Position numbers and translations under genes: made by a program. A DNA stretch of 64,000 bases, taken from assembly GCA_033182465.1 (NCBI GenBank), contig CP137318.1:2232001-2296000 (forward strand), written 5' to 3'. The notes below the pieces were generated by a model. It made no database searches. It was not told where the DNA came from and saw nothing but the letters and a program-made list of their open reading frames with translations. The DNA comes from Sanghuangporus weigelae. Lineage: Eukaryota > Basidiomycota > Agaricomycetes > Hymenochaetales > Hymenochaetaceae. This document shows, piece after piece, positions 9,283-22,625 of the stretch; the stretch's first letter is position 1; every line of letters starts with the position of its first letter.

Positions 9283-12200
9283 ATGCGGATTGCTTTGCTC
9301 CTTCGGCAAAGGCGTGTCCAGCTTCTCAGACAAATGGATCTGAAGAAAGGAAATTCCCCAGTGCCATATGCTGGGCGGTTCGTACCTCCTCCGAAACGGT
9401 CCGCGAGCCAGGCCGCTGCAGCTCTGAAGACGGACGACTCACGAAAGCATGCCAGAGTCGATGCACATGATGTTGCAGACCAGATTCAAGGGGCTTCTTC
9501 GGCCACTGGTCACCAAAATCGCTTTGGACATGCTCAGCATTCGCATCCGAAGCCCGGACGGGGCCGAGGAAACCAGTCAAAGAAGGGAGACACGGGAAGA
9601 CTTGCAGTACTTCCTGAGCCACTCATGGATGAGGCGTACATACACGGCAAATATTCAGGTGTCGGTGCCGGTGTTAGCCTGAAGGGGTCTGGACTTGGTG
9701 CAGAGTGGAAGAAACAGCCAAAAGCTTCGCTTACGAACTTCATGTCCACACGACTTGGTCAAAATGCACATTGCGAGATCGAAACAGGCCTATTGCATGG
9801 GAGGAAAATTACAAGGTGCGTAGATACATTTCTAATAATCTGGTGTATTAACCGTAGTGATGGAATCTGTGTAGAGCAACCATAAAAGTAACTGATGACG
9901 TTGTTGGTGTGGGAGACGGAGCGAACAAACGAGATGCTGAACAGATGGCTTCACTAGCGGCTTGTTATGAGGTAATAACTCATGGCCTGGTAAGTCCTGT
10001 ATGCCAACCTCGGAAAGCGTCTGATTGTCATCGTTCCACAGCATAAACGGCCAACGGAAACAACTTCCTCAGCCTCCGCTGGCTTGATGGAAGCCAAACT
10101 GTCCGATGGAACGCGAATTGAGTATGAAAAGGCCCGGCAGTTCATGGACTACTACTGTCGTAAATTCCGGTTTGGTCAACCTTTTATTGAATACGAAGAG
10201 ACTGGGGGGAAGCGAACGCAGGGATGGGAAGCTATTATGACAGTAGGCGGACGCAAGATCGGAATGGGCACCGCAAAGAGCAAGAAAGACGCGATGAAGA
10301 ACACTTACGTAGACGTTGTCTGCTACTTGGAGAAATGTGATCCAGGACTATGGAAGGAGTTCGCAGAGAAAGCAAAGACAGGAAAGGACTTGGGACCTGC
10401 TCCCGAAGTCTGGTTGCAAATGTCCATGCGTTTGGAAGATGACATTCGAGGCGTCAATCTGCAAATGAAAAGGAGTACGCTCTTCCGTAACATGCCTGAT
10501 ACGATATCTGCGACAAAGGGTGGACCTATCGAGGATCCTTCGTCTGCGCGGGGTCCATACAGATATCCGACCTCTGAATTAACGGCGAAATCAGCAGAAC
10601 TTCTGAAACGTCGAAAGGCCTACCTATCGGATCCGGCACATGATGCGATGCGTAGGATCCGTCAAGCCCTCCCGGTCTACTCAAAAGCAGAAGATATATT
10701 AAAACACGTCGAGGAGAACGACGTGACCGTTTTAATGGCGGCGACCGGTTCGGGAAAGACGACTCAGATTCCCCAGCTCATACTTGATTCATTTATCGAT
10801 AAAAGCGAAGGGGCGACATGTAATATATTTTGCACTCAGCCTCGGCGGTTGGCTGCTATCAGTGTAGCCCAGCGTGTCGCTAAAGAACGTGGAGAACGAG
10901 CCGGAAAGAATAGCTCAATAGGATATCAGGTCCGATTCGAGTCGGCCCTTCCGGACGAAAACGGTTCAGTGACATTCTGCACTATCGGTGTATTCTTGCG
11001 GCGAATGCAATCGGCTCTACAGCGTGGACATGATAGGATCCTTGATGCCGTAACACATATCATTGTGGACGAGGTACACGAGCGTGATATCGATACCGAT
11101 CTTCTGCTAGTCGTCCTCAAACGATTAATCGAAGACAGGAAGGCGAAAGGGAATCCGCTCAAGGTCATTCTGATGAGCGCTACTGTTGATTCGACATTAT
11201 TCCGAAGCTACTTCACAGACCCAAGTGGGAAGCCTGCAAGTCTTATAGAGATTCCAGGACGGTCTTTCCCGGTGGAAAAGCATTTCCTTGACGAATTCCT
11301 CCCTTCGTTGATGCAGCGTGGTAGCGGATCGCAATGGGTCTTCAGAGATGAGAAGGTAGCCCGGTACATCCAGCAAGAATTTCCAGACGCTGTCCGATTT
11401 CTCCCTGACACCTCTGTTCTTACCACGAAGGTTGATCGGGACGAAGAGCTTGAAATACCCTACGCCCTTGTTGCACTGACCGTTTCTCATGTTCTCAGGA
11501 ATTCGGATTCGGGACATGTTCTTGTTTTCCTTCCAGGCTGGGAAGAGATACAGAGCGTGCAGAAAATTCTGACAAGTCGGGAATCCTCACAGTCGCTCGG
11601 ACTCGATTTCAACGACCGATCAAAGTTCTCACTTCATGTGTTGCATTCGAGTATTCCTCTAGCCGAGCAGGAGGTAATATTCGATCCACCTCCTGAAGGT
11701 GTTCGCCGCATCATCCTATCGACCAATGTTGCAGAAACTTCTGTTACGATTCCCGACGTTGTTTACGTCGTCGACACCGCAAAGATAAAAGAAAACCGAT
11801 ACGATCCAGAGAGACATATTTCCTCGCTAGTATCAGCCTGGGTAGGGAAATCGAATCTCAATCAGCGTGCTGGTCGAGCTGGTCGTCACAGACCTGGAGA
11901 GTACTATGGCATTTTAAGCCAGCAGCGTGCTGATAATCTACATTCGCACCAGACTGTGGAGATGAAGCGAATGGACCTGAGCAACGTTGTCATGCATGTA
12001 AAGGCGCTCGATTTCCCTGGTATGGACACCGAAGACGTCCTGGCAAGAACGATTGAACCTCCCTCGGAGGACCGCGTTGTCGCGGCCATGATGAACTTGA
12101 AGATGGTCGGCGCTCTAGACGAAGAGAAGAATTTGACTTCATTGGGCAGGATACTTCTGCAGCTTCCTGTTGACGTTCAACTCGGCCGCCTTGTCCTTTA

Positions 12201-13484
12201 TGGCAGCTTTTTCAAGTGTCTTGATCAGGCACTCACACTTGTTGCTATCTTTTCGAGTCGTGACCCTTTCCTTTCTCCACCATTGATGAGGAAAGAGGCG
12301 CAGGCTGTGAAGGACTCGTGGTGCCCCGAAGAGTTTCGATCAGACGCTTTGGCATGCTTGAGAGCATTCAACGCGTGGTATGAATTCGAGCAGCGGGGCG
12401 ATCGCAGAGGAGCAGCCCGATTTTGTGGAGAAAATTTCCTCTCCAAATCCACGCTTATCATGGCTGCAAAGGTGAAGAAGCATTTGCTAGAGTCACTAGC
12501 TAAGGCAGGCATTCTGGGTGTTTCTGCTGGTGGGGCTAGCAACATGACTTCTGGTCGCATTACTGCCGTGCCTCCCGAACTTAATGCCAACGAGGATTCC
12601 TTACCGCTCCTCGCTGCATTGATTGCAATCGCAAGCCAGCCTAAATTTGCGATTCGAACTGGTCAGATGACCTATAGAACTGCTCAAGATAAAGTGAGTT
12701 TTCTCTTCCTACGCAACCTATCAACGATTTGACTGTTTCAAAATCGAAGTTCACGGTTATGCACCCTTCGAGCGTCAACCACAAAAGGCGTGTGCAAGAT
12801 GATAATATACCTATTTATCGAGAGAAGCAACTATTTGCTTATTCCGAGAAGCGCCAGAATTTGTCCTCGGTTGCCCAGGGACCAGGACAAATGACGCTTA
12901 TTGGAACGACTCGTCTCGATCCGATGACTTATGTTTTGTTTGGCGCGTACAATCTTGAGGCGTCTGCAAAGGGTCTTGAATGCGACGAATGGCTGCCAAT
13001 AACCGGAAATGTTGATGCACTAGATGAAGTTCGTCGCTTGAAATTGTTGATGGAAGGATGCTTGCTTCGCGTTTTCGAGGGCATTAATAACAGTAATGCA
13101 AGGGGAGTACAACGGCGGAAACGCGAAGTGTTTGCATCCAACAAGTACATCCCGCCTGCTCTCCGTCAGAATCGGGACATTGATGAAGACGAGTCCGGCG
13201 ATGAGGAAGACTCGCCTGGACAGTCCCGTGGACCATTAACGGAGGCAGAGATAGTAGAACTGGACAGCTTCACACAGGCGATTGTGGACGTGCTGGATAG
13301 ATATGCTGATGAAAGACGACAGAGTCAGTCCCGGATGAGTTCACGGCCTGCTACACCAACGCTCAGTCCGTCATGGGCATCGAGATCTCTACCAGGTTCA
13401 GGCTGGCGATCTGGAACATCCACACCTCTTAGGTACGAGTCGAGGCCGAGTACACCGAGCTGGCCCGGCGCAAAGGGAGGCTGA
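9283..13484 (+). CDS. DEAH-box dsRNA-binding helicase, DHX9/MLE-like
   Basis: This RNA helicase of about 1,330 residues combines N-terminal dsRNA-binding domains with a DEAH/RHA core. After a basic low-complexity N terminus come two dsRBD-like segments. One contains ASLTNFMSTRLGQ...TIKVTDDVVGVGDGANKRDAEQMASLAA; the other contains ARQFMDYYCRKFRFGQP with GWEAIMTVGGRKIGMG and AKSKKDAMKNTYVDVVCYL. Helicase motifs follow in order: AATGSGKTTQIPQ (I), TQPRRLAAI (Ia), DEVHERD (II), SATVDS (III), VFLPGWEE (IV), STNVAETSVTIP (V) and QRAGRAGR (VI). The HA2 and OB-fold regions end with KFTVMHPSSVNH after an intron at about 12696-12752. A Ser/Pro-rich tail closes the protein. Three introns are visible. 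The start at 9283 gives a basic MRIALLLRQRRVQLLR; Met at 9334 is an alternative. Confidence 0.9.
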
Positions 13485-13714
13485 TAGCTGGCCCATTCCA
13501 AATTCCATCCCCACTCTATGTTTTGCTTATATGTCGCTCGATGATGCACTAGAAATTAAATTAATCTATGATGTCATTACATAATACAATACATTTGTGG
13601 TCGGTCTATGTAGAAATCTGGCTCAAGCACCTTTCAAGTCCACTGTCTCCTCCCCGTTTCCGAACTGCTTAACTCCACATATCTACCGCCTTTGTAGGCA
13701 TCGTATCTTCAGCC

Positions 13715-16700
13715 ATGGCGACAACGATGCGCGGATTGACACAGGTAATCTCTGCATGCGTTGTCTGCTACCTTCAGACTGCAGACTGACGCGCTTGTCC
13801 CCGACCGAATCTAGTTTATAGCGGATATTAGAGGTGCGCGAGTCAGAGAGTTGGAGGAGAAGAGGATAAACAAGGAAATGGCAAACATACGGAAGAAGTT
13901 CAAAGGTGCGAGCTTTGCCTGTCGATGTGCGAACGATCCCTCACGCACCTCTACCTTCAGACGGAAACCTTGATGGATATCAGAAAAAGAAGTCCGTATC
14001 ACGAAGCTTCCCTTGAACGCCGGCTTAGTTCTGTTGCAGATATGTGGCGAAAATTATATTCACATATATCTTGGGCTACAAGGTGGATATTGGACATATG
14101 GAAGCCGTCAATCTCATCTCCAGTCATAAATATAGCGAGAAGCAGATTGTAAGGACTGTCGTTCACTTTAAAAACTTCAGCTTATGGTTGGACATACAGG
14201 GATATCTAGCTGTGACCTTGCTTATGCACGAGAATTCGGACTTCTTGCGCCTTGTCGTGAATTCGATTAAAAAGGATCTCGATGACAATAACGAAATCAA
14301 CAATTGTTTGGCTCTTCATGCTATAGCTAATGTTGGTAGTGGGGAGATGGCGGAAGCTTTGGCAGAGGATGTCCATCGGCTTCTGATTTCTCCGTAAGGA
14401 ACTTGCTTTGTCTAGCTCCAGCGGATGCTGAACATTATCATAGGACTTCGCAGAGCATGGTTAAGAAGAAGGCAGCTCTTACCTTATTACGATTGTATCG
14501 TAAGCATCCAGATGTCATCCCTGCGGTGGAATGGGCTCTCCGTATAGTGGCGATCATGGATGACATGGACTTGGTGCGCATCGCTAGTTGTCTTGGGCTA
14601 AGAAGAATTATTGAGGCCGACGTCTGTTAAGGGAGTTGTGAATTGTGTGATGAGTCTGATCATGGCAATGGCTCAGGATCACTTGGATGTATATGCTATA
14701 TGCTACCAGAAGGCTGTTGACAGGCTACGACGGGTCAGACTTTTTAACTTCGACCAGATATTTCTTTGCTCATGTTTCCGTATAGATCATCATGGAGAGA
14801 GAATACTCAGCGACCTATGCTTATTACAAAGTTCCTTCCCCATGGCTGCAAGTGAAGTTGCTCCGCCTCCTGCAATATTACCCTCCTTCTGGTATGTCTT
14901 TTCTCCGATGTTCATGCACGCTTTTTAACGCTGTATCCGGAAGATGACCCGTCTATACGATCCGTCCTCCATGAAGTTCTTCAGACCATTATGAACAACT
15001 CGGCCGAACAGTCACGTAATGTACAGCATAACAATGCGCAAAATGCTGTTTTGTTCGAGGCGATTGGCCTCGCCATTCATCTTGATACAAATTCACCGCT
15101 GGTAGGGACAGCTGCGGTCCTCCTTGCTCGTTTCATAAGCTCAAAGGAGACGAACGTTCGGTATCTCGGCTTGGATACGATGGCACATCTTGCTGCGCGA
15201 GTAGACTCACTAGAGAGCATCAAGAAACACCAGGGTACGATCATCCTGTCTCTGCGAGATAAAGACATTAGTGTCAGGAGACGAGCTCTGGATCTCCTAT
15301 ACAGTATGTGCGATGTCGATAATGCAGAGCTTATAGTTGGCGAGCTTCTTCAGTATCTAAAAGTCGCCGATTACGGCTTGCGAGAGGAAATGGTTCTAAA
15401 GATAGCCATTCTAACGGAAAAGTACTCGACTTCATACAAGTGGTACGTTGATACCATCCTTCAGCTCATTAGTGCAGCTGGAGACCACGTTGGCGAAGAA
15501 GTGTGGTACCGTGTTGTCCAAATTACGACGAATACCGAGGACCTACAACCTTATGCAGCGAAAGTTGTTTTTCAACACTTGCGATCGCCGTCAAGTCATG
15601 AAAGTCTCATCAAGGTTGGCGGTGAGTAGAACATCGCATGATTCATTGACAGGTGACAATAATTTTCGAAATAAAGGCTATATCCTAGGCGAATACGGGC
15701 ATTTGATCGCGAATGAGCCAGGGTATAGTCCATCCGAGCAGTTCATGATTTTACACGCGAAGTCACAGTTCTGTTCCGCTCCGACACGCGCGCTTCTTCT
15801 ATCGACTTACATCAAATGGGTCAATGTGTTCCCCGAGATAAAGCCGCATCTCGTCGCAGTCTTTGAACGCTATCGATACGTACTGGATTCGGATCTACAA
15901 CAACGTGCTTGCGAATACTATGCTCTGGCGTCACGGCCAGACGATGACGAACTATTACAAAACGTTTGCGAAGAAATGCCGCCCTTCCCTCCGCGGGAGT
16001 CCGCTCTTCTCGGAAGGCTAAATCGCAAACTCGGTGACACGGAAGATAAACGCACCTGGATTCATGGAGGGAAGGAGGCTAACTTAGATCGTGAACTTCT
16101 TCGACAAAAGACAGTCCGAAAAGGAACTGTCAGTGTTCCAGAAAGCAACGGTGCATCTGCTTCATCGGCGACTGCAGCTGGCGATGACAGTGATATACTA
16201 AACTCGCTTGCTGGTCTTGATCTTACTTCGCCGTCCGAGATTAAACCACCTCTCAATGAAGTCAAACCTCCTGTTCCTCCTATCACTCACGGGGCGAACG
16301 TTGATCGTTGGTTTGAGAAACTCTGCTGCGCTCGAGAAGGCGTGCTATACGAGGACGTTCAAATTCAGATGGGAATTAAATCGGAGTACCATAGCCACGA
16401 GGGACGCTTGGCCATATACATCGGAAACAAGATGTCTGCACCGCTTACTTCATTCACTGCTACCCTTCATGTTCTGGAACCAGATACCCTTTCGGTTACG
16501 TTTCTGAAAATGCCACCTAGCTCAATCGCTTCACGAACGCAAGTTCAACAACTGTTGAACGTCGAATGCAAGAAGATGTTCAATCAATCGCCCCTTCTCA
16601 GCGTCGCGTTCCTCGCGGGAGCTCACCAGACGGTTACAGTTCGCTTACCAGTAGTTATCACGAAGTTCTTCGAGCCCGTCAAACTTGCACCTTCGGACTT

Positions 16701-17100
16701 CTTTGAGCGCTGGAAGATTATAGGCGGACCACCCCGAGAAGCACAGCTCGTCTTTCCGATCGATCTCGACAATGCAGGCCACATCGACAATTCGCGAAAC
16801 AAGCTAATCGTTTCTGGCCATGGTTTCGCTCTTCTGGATGATATTGATCCTAACCCATTGAATCTCGTCGGTGCTGGGGTCCTACACACGTCGGCTACGG
16901 GAAAGGTGGGCTGTCTACTCCGACTGGAACCTAATCGTGAAGCAAAGGTTCGTCGCAATACTGCTTTTCAACCTTGTTTATTCTTGTTCACGAGTCAATG
17001 AAATCAGCTTTGCCGACTGACGGTGAGAAGCACGTCAGAAGAAGTCGCTTCCGGTGTATTGCAATTGCTGGTAAAACCACTTCGTGCTCACACTACCTAA
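13715..17100 (+). CDS. APL3: AP-2 clathrin adaptor complex, alpha subunit
   Basis: Alpha adaptin is a large subunit of AP-2, which links cargo and PI(4,5)P2 to clathrin at the plasma membrane. Exons spell [155 protein letters not shown] and a long armadillo trunk. The C-terminal half holds an acidic linker, the beta-sandwich and platform appendage, and ends CRLTVRSTSEEVASGVLQLL with TAA at 17098-17100. The product is about 940 residues, normal for the family. About ten introns crowd the 5' half; the 3' half is nearly uninterrupted (15675-16948). Confidence 0.94.
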
Positions 17101-17327
17101 TAATTTTGTAAAGATTCTCTGTGCTGTGGATTTTTCTAGTTTAGCGCCGACTGTTTTCCCTAGTTCTGCTGCATTATTATAATAATTGATCGTGATGAAC
17201 ATCGTACAACTGATAAATATACAAGCGAATGTCTACAAGCAAATGTCTACAATGTACAATGGCAGATTACAGCTCAAACAAGATACCGAGAAACAAATAA
17301 CGAGAAGCATATACCTACCGGAACCAG

Positions 17328-20300
17328 TCATCTCTTAGTAAGGAACCCCCGAAAGAATCCCTTCCGCTTTTTGGTTTCATCGGGCGCCTCAGAAGTGTGT
17401 ACAGAAATACCTTCATCTCCGGCTCTTCGTGGTTCATCCCTGTCCAGGCTTATACTTTGCCTTGTCCGGGTAGCAGTGAGTGTCAGCTGCGTCCGCACAC
17501 TTCCTGCGCCAAGCGAGTTCCGAGGAATGACCTCATCCGCCGGACTAGATGGCAACGGAGGACTATTTGAATTAGATTCCAGATGCGTATTGGAAACCGA
17601 AACGGCATCGGGAGTAGACGGAGGTGACGACGGACGAGGCATTCTCGCAGTTAAACGCCTCTTCCCGGCACGTTTGCTTCCCTCGTTCAAGAACAGTCCT
17701 TGCGAAGATGCTACAGAAGCGGGGGTCTGCTGATGAGCCGAATTTACGTGTGTGATTGTCTGCGATCGAACTCCATGAGTACGTGGGCGTAGCTGACTGA
17801 CGTATTTTAGGGCTACGTTTTCGACTTCTAAGCAGCACTTCGTAAACTGTCGTAAAGACTCGTCGGTTTGAGAAAGTCCTCTACTTCGTTGGTATCTCGC
17901 GTTTCTTACGACGGCGGAAGTAAGAATGGCAAGGTGTTTCGGGATGTCTAGGAGATGCGGGAGGAAAAGGAGAGCCTCACGATGAAGTGTAGGCAACGTT
18001 GACTTCCGTTCTCGAAGAGCATTCATGACACAGATACGATCGTGTTTGTCCGTATTCGTTGGAGACGAAACCTTGAATTGCTCTGGGTTTGGCACTGAGA
18101 CCACGTTGATATAATCAATCATAGCACTCAGGCTGTTCTGGAGAAAGATCTTAACTCCCCGCATGAACTCCTCTTTCTGAATGTTCTATAATTCATAATG
18201 TTAGCCGGCAGATTAAATAGGTTACTTTATGAGATGACGTACTGTATTGAGGTTAGCTAGGCTTTGCAAGACTTTTGCTATCAGGGTTAAAGATCGCTGA
18301 ATCGGTGCAGGAGGCATGCCTGGTTCAATTTTAAGTCGACACCACGTTCCCAAGTTCCACACGTACCATGACAGAGCCCAAAAAGATGAGGGTGTAAGAT
18401 GGCCGGGACGAAAAACCGCAGGAAACAGAAAGCAGAGACACTTTGCCATCTCATGTCACGATTGCCCTGTTCAAATCTCCTTTCAACTAGCTGTCGTATG
18501 TGTTGAAACAGTTGTCGCAGTTCCCTACAGAACGATGAAGGGATACTTCGCTATACAAATGATTGATGGAGCTTACTGAGGGCAATCCTCCCGGACAGAG
18601 TAAATGTGGCTCCAGAATTCATTGCACCAAAATACTAGAAGTTCAACGTTTTTCTCCTGATCCTTTAGACCCCTACCGCTCCGGACCGGATCGACCTCAA
18701 TAATAACCTTCTCAGAGATCAGGCGCCTCACAACTGGGCCAACACTGAGTTCAAGGAAGGATTTTCCGAACCAGTTCATCGCGAGCTCCATTGTTTTTGT
18801 GAGAACTGAATTTCCACGGAACAAGGTATTTTGATCTGATATCAAAACTTTAGAACAAACAATCTATTAGTGAGGATTTGAAATGCAGGGGCTCACTGCT
18901 ACCCCCTACTTCTCGCTCCGCAAGCTCAAAAAGATCACGCATTAGGACATTTCTCGCGACAGCGATTGCTAAAATATGTTCTGCGACGTGCTCGAGTTTC
19001 AGATCTTGTTCCAGATCATGCAGAAGATCCAGCAGGTTCCTGTCTGACATGCTCTGGAAGACAGAATGGAGTGGGTCACCGGTGCCTAATGCCACGGTAG
19101 AAGCTCACCTGAAGGACGGATTCATATGCAGACGTCGGGAGCACGATTTCCCTAGAGCTCAGATCAATAATGGCTCATAATAATTTCAGGGATCGAGTTC
19201 AACCTACTCGTCAACTTTTATTTTGAGGCGAAGTTCGCCGACCTGTGTGCCACTGACAGATTGGTTCGCTGCTATGACAGGAAACCAGCCTTCAATCATG
19301 TCGCCTCTGCGAAAATTTCCAAGGTCAATCTGGATCGTGCCCAATAACTGCGGCTTGAACACCCTCTTCTCGCGATACACATGAATCAAGAGATCGCCAA
19401 AAGGTGACAAATCACTGAATGTGAACTGCTCATGCCATTCAGGTGAGCCCAAGCTCTTTTTAATTGTAGTGCGACCGCATAATGCATCACTTATGTAGAT
19501 TTCGCAGGAAACCTCCATGTCGACACCGTCATTAGATCCGTCAAAATCTGAGGACATAGGACTGGAGGTGAAGTCGGTGGGAGACCTTGATGAACCGAGA
19601 TTTCGCGCTTGGTTGATCTCAAGTTGAACCTGTCTCCACATGCGATACAGTCCGCCCTCGTCCGGAGCATGATTCCTCCCATATATCTCTGCAACAGCGT
19701 AGGAACGGAGAAGGGCAATCCAAGTATTCATTGAACCAGAACTTGAAAATTTCATGTATATGATATCCTCCGTGTTCTGGTCCAGCCATCGTTGGCCACT
19801 TACGAAGGCAAATACGTTAGCATCAGAACACACTTTGCTAGGTTATATTGCCGGCTCACGGTTTGACATGGATCCCGATGCAATCATTACGGAAGAATAG
19901 TGAACGGTCCGCAGGCCTTATGTCCGTGCAGCGCAACAAATGTACATATATTGAATGCTGCAGAATAGCCTCCTGTCCGTAAAGCTTATCATCAGAAGGA
20001 AATTCGGACCTGATTGAAAGTTGGCACTTACGTCGACGTAGATATTCAAAGCGCATCTATCATGTTCTTCTAACAGGATACAACGCGCAGGTCTCCAAAG
20101 TCCATTCGCGGTCGGGCTGTTTACGTGGCTCCTGAACCAACTAGGCTTTTCTGTGAACATTGTGACATATTAGAATCGATATTAATTGCTATTTTAAACG
20201 TGAAGACAGACGCACCTCTAATCTTACGCTCATCACCGCCTAGGACCGCACCTATCGATTCTCTCTTCTCCGATGCTTTGCGTGGAAGGTGAGGCTTGAG

Positions 20301-20500
20301 CGGAACGACGCAGTCAAAACGAAGGCTTCGAAACGATGGGAAGGTGCACGAGCGCTTACCTTTCGCGCGGATGAGTTCGCTGTCTTTGCGGGCACCCATA
20401 GTTCTATTGGGGCACTGAATTCGCGTAGGCCACCACTTTGCCAGGACGAGTCGTCATACCAGGAGTCCAAAGAGACGACGTCGCCGCCGCTGGCAGCCAT
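17328..20500 (-). CDS. Ras GTPase-activating protein with PH-like and C2 domains (BUD2-like)
   Basis: This protein of about 840 residues should stimulate GTP hydrolysis by a Ras-family GTPase. The N terminus MAASGGDVVSLDSWYDD is followed by a PH-like region (WRPARCILLEEHDRCALNIYVD, HSIYVHLLRCTDIRPADRSLFF, YMKFSSSGSMNTWIALLRSYAV). A C2 domain follows (CEIYISDALCGRTTIKKSLGSPEWHEQFTFSDLSP...LLGTIQIDL). The RasGAP domain shows LRDLFELAEREVG, the arginine finger in TLFRGNSVLTKTME, MNWFGKSFLELSV and FCFLRFFVPAILHPHLFGL. A Ser/Pro-rich basic tail ends GFFRGFLTKR. Around eleven introns were placed by frame. C2-RasGAP order matches fungal BUD2/CLA2 and animal SynGAP types; the target GTPase cannot be read from sequence. 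Confidence 0.86.
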
Positions 20501-21140
20501 TTACTGGGCGACCCGGATGACGGTCGAGTTTGAAGTTGGGGTTCTCGGGTGAACGAGCGCGGACGGCGGAGCTATTTCAGTAAACAGTTTCAATTCAATC
20601 TCATCGCACGTCAGGGGCGCGCTGATATGTTCGATAGCCGCAACTCTCGCGATGTTTTCCTGTCGCGGTGACGATGAAACAAAGAATTATATGTACGAAC
20701 AGGCAGCACATTATGTGGTTTACCACCAGAAAATATCTTACTCTCTAATTCGTCCGCGACTCAATCATAAATATCTATGAGAAAAACAGACATATTTGCT
20801 GCTATATTACGATGTATGCTAGTTGATCAATAGTGGAGCAAGCGAACAACGAGCGATGGTGGTCCCTCATCTAACCCAAGGAGATATAGGCTAGACGTCC
20901 GCGAAAGCACAACAAAAACACCAGAAGGGAAAAGAAAAGCGAAAGGTATCAATATGTACGGGACACGAAATTAAGACAACTGTGCCACCGTAGATACCGC
21001 AAAAAGGTCATCTGTTCTGTTCGTGTTTGACGTATAGAGCGCTCATGAAATGCTACGCGGAGCAGTGATCTAATTTGCTTTCCCGCTATGAATGAATACA
21101 CAGTCAGCTGCTTCAGATCCAGGCGGTGACGATCCGAAGC
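20501..21140. other. Intergenic, RasGAP 5' flank and elongase 3' flank
   Basis: These 640 bp lie between two minus-strand genes. They hold the RasGAP promoter side (20501 upward) and the elongase downstream region. No coding or RNA feature is evident. Confidence 0.5.
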
Positions 21141-22364
21141 TCACTTTGCAACACCATTTACCTTCGCACTTCCGTTTGCGACAGCATTCCCATTCGCGAC
21201 TGGCTTCTTCCCCTTGGCTGATTTCTTGTATGTCTGGATATAAAAGTTGATGAAGAGACCGAGATAACTTGTCAGTAGGCCGCAACCGAAGAGTGCGGCA
21301 CCTTCTGTTCCAGCACAAGTTCCCATAACCGGGAGCTGATCAGGAATGTAAGCGGAAACGAAATACGAATAGGCTAGAAAGCCCGGCATTAGCAAACATG
21401 TGATCCCAGGAGTGCAGAGATTGAACGTACTGCCGAAGTACACGGCAAATAGGTCAATGACAAACTGAACAATCTGCATGGTCGTAAGATGCTTCTTCCA
21501 CTACATCCGCTGTCAGCCAAAAGGAGCTTGAACAAGAGCAGATGAGAACTAACCCAGATACGAGCGCCACCAGCAGTTGCATAATAATAGTAATCTGTTT
21601 AAAGTGAGCTATGGTTGCGAGATAAAACAAGATCATTCCAACATACACATTAAGACGTGAACCGCAAGATTGAGCGTGATTACTACCCAAGACTGCATGA
21701 AAATCAGCAATGAGATTGAGCTCATGAGACGAGAGAATTTTTTTAGACATACCACACTGGTACGTCCATTAAGTTGGGTATAACAAAGCAATGCCGTAGC
21801 AGAGTGGTGGAACACGTGCAAAAAAGCTGAGATTTGGGTCAACATCGCATCACCCGAATATGCACAATACGCACCCAGCGGCTTCTTTTTCAGAGCGAGG
21901 AAGACTGTATCCAAGAGCTCGAGGTATTTGATATAATAGTTGATCATATAGTAGAATTCCATGCGCTGTTGAGTGATTCACATCCATTGCACATGAGGAA
22001 AACGTGAAGCAAAAAAAGAAAAAAAAACGCGTACAGGTGTCCAAGAGTTGTGGTTGCAGATGCCATAGAAAATGCCATGCTTCCAAACAATCGGAGCAAT
22101 TTCTTCAACCATCAAGACGAGCAATATCCCGCTTCCAACACTAAGAACGATATTGTGCAGCTGGAAAAGAAACTGAAGCCTTATCGGAGGTTGCGACTTC
22201 ATGAGATATCGAATGCCGAAAACGATGGCGAGGTAGGATGCGAGGGCCGCTGCGACCGAGTTGGACGTCGACAGGGGCGTTTTGCCTCGTTCATAGCTGG
22301 TGAGGTAGTGGGGAAGGGTCGGGAGGGGGACATGGGCGAGAATGAAGTCTGCAGTCGGGGCCAT
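21141..22364 (-). CDS. Very-long-chain fatty acid elongase (ELO/SUR4 family)
   Basis: ELO proteins are ER condensing enzymes that add malonyl-CoA to acyl-CoA, feeding ceramide synthesis in fungi. The protein begins [15 protein letters not shown]. Family landmarks are [58 protein letters not shown], the histidine box HVFHH in [45 protein letters not shown]-type sequence and [15 protein letters not shown]. It is about 300 residues with several membrane helices, typical of the family. The tail is rich in Gly/Asn/Ala and ends KVNGVAK, so it lacks a classical KKxx retrieval signal. About five introns are present; one donor near 21650 needs GTATGT to keep VLMYYYYYA in frame. An upstream in-frame extension lacks a better start. 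Confidence 0.92.
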
Positions 22365-22625
22365 GATGAGGGCGAGACGCGACACAACGAAGGACAAGGA
22401 CAGAGAGAGCTGTTGACGGGGGAAAACACAAAACAGCGAAAAAAACGCCGATCGCTTACCACCCAATCATTCTTCTTACATAGCGCGTGATTACAACATC
22501 TCCGGTCTCAGCTTCATCCGATACACAGGCAGGTATATATTTATTTTGCGTAAGCATGTCTTACTTGATACATAAGGGAACGGTGCAGAGCAGAGCAAAC
22601 AGTATGTATGAATGTCCATGTGTTT

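Noticed and set aside
22050-22490. Plus-strand open frame of 146 codons.
   Set aside because: It is the antisense shadow of the elongase first exon and its leader, rich in charged residues as antisense frames of membrane proteins often are.
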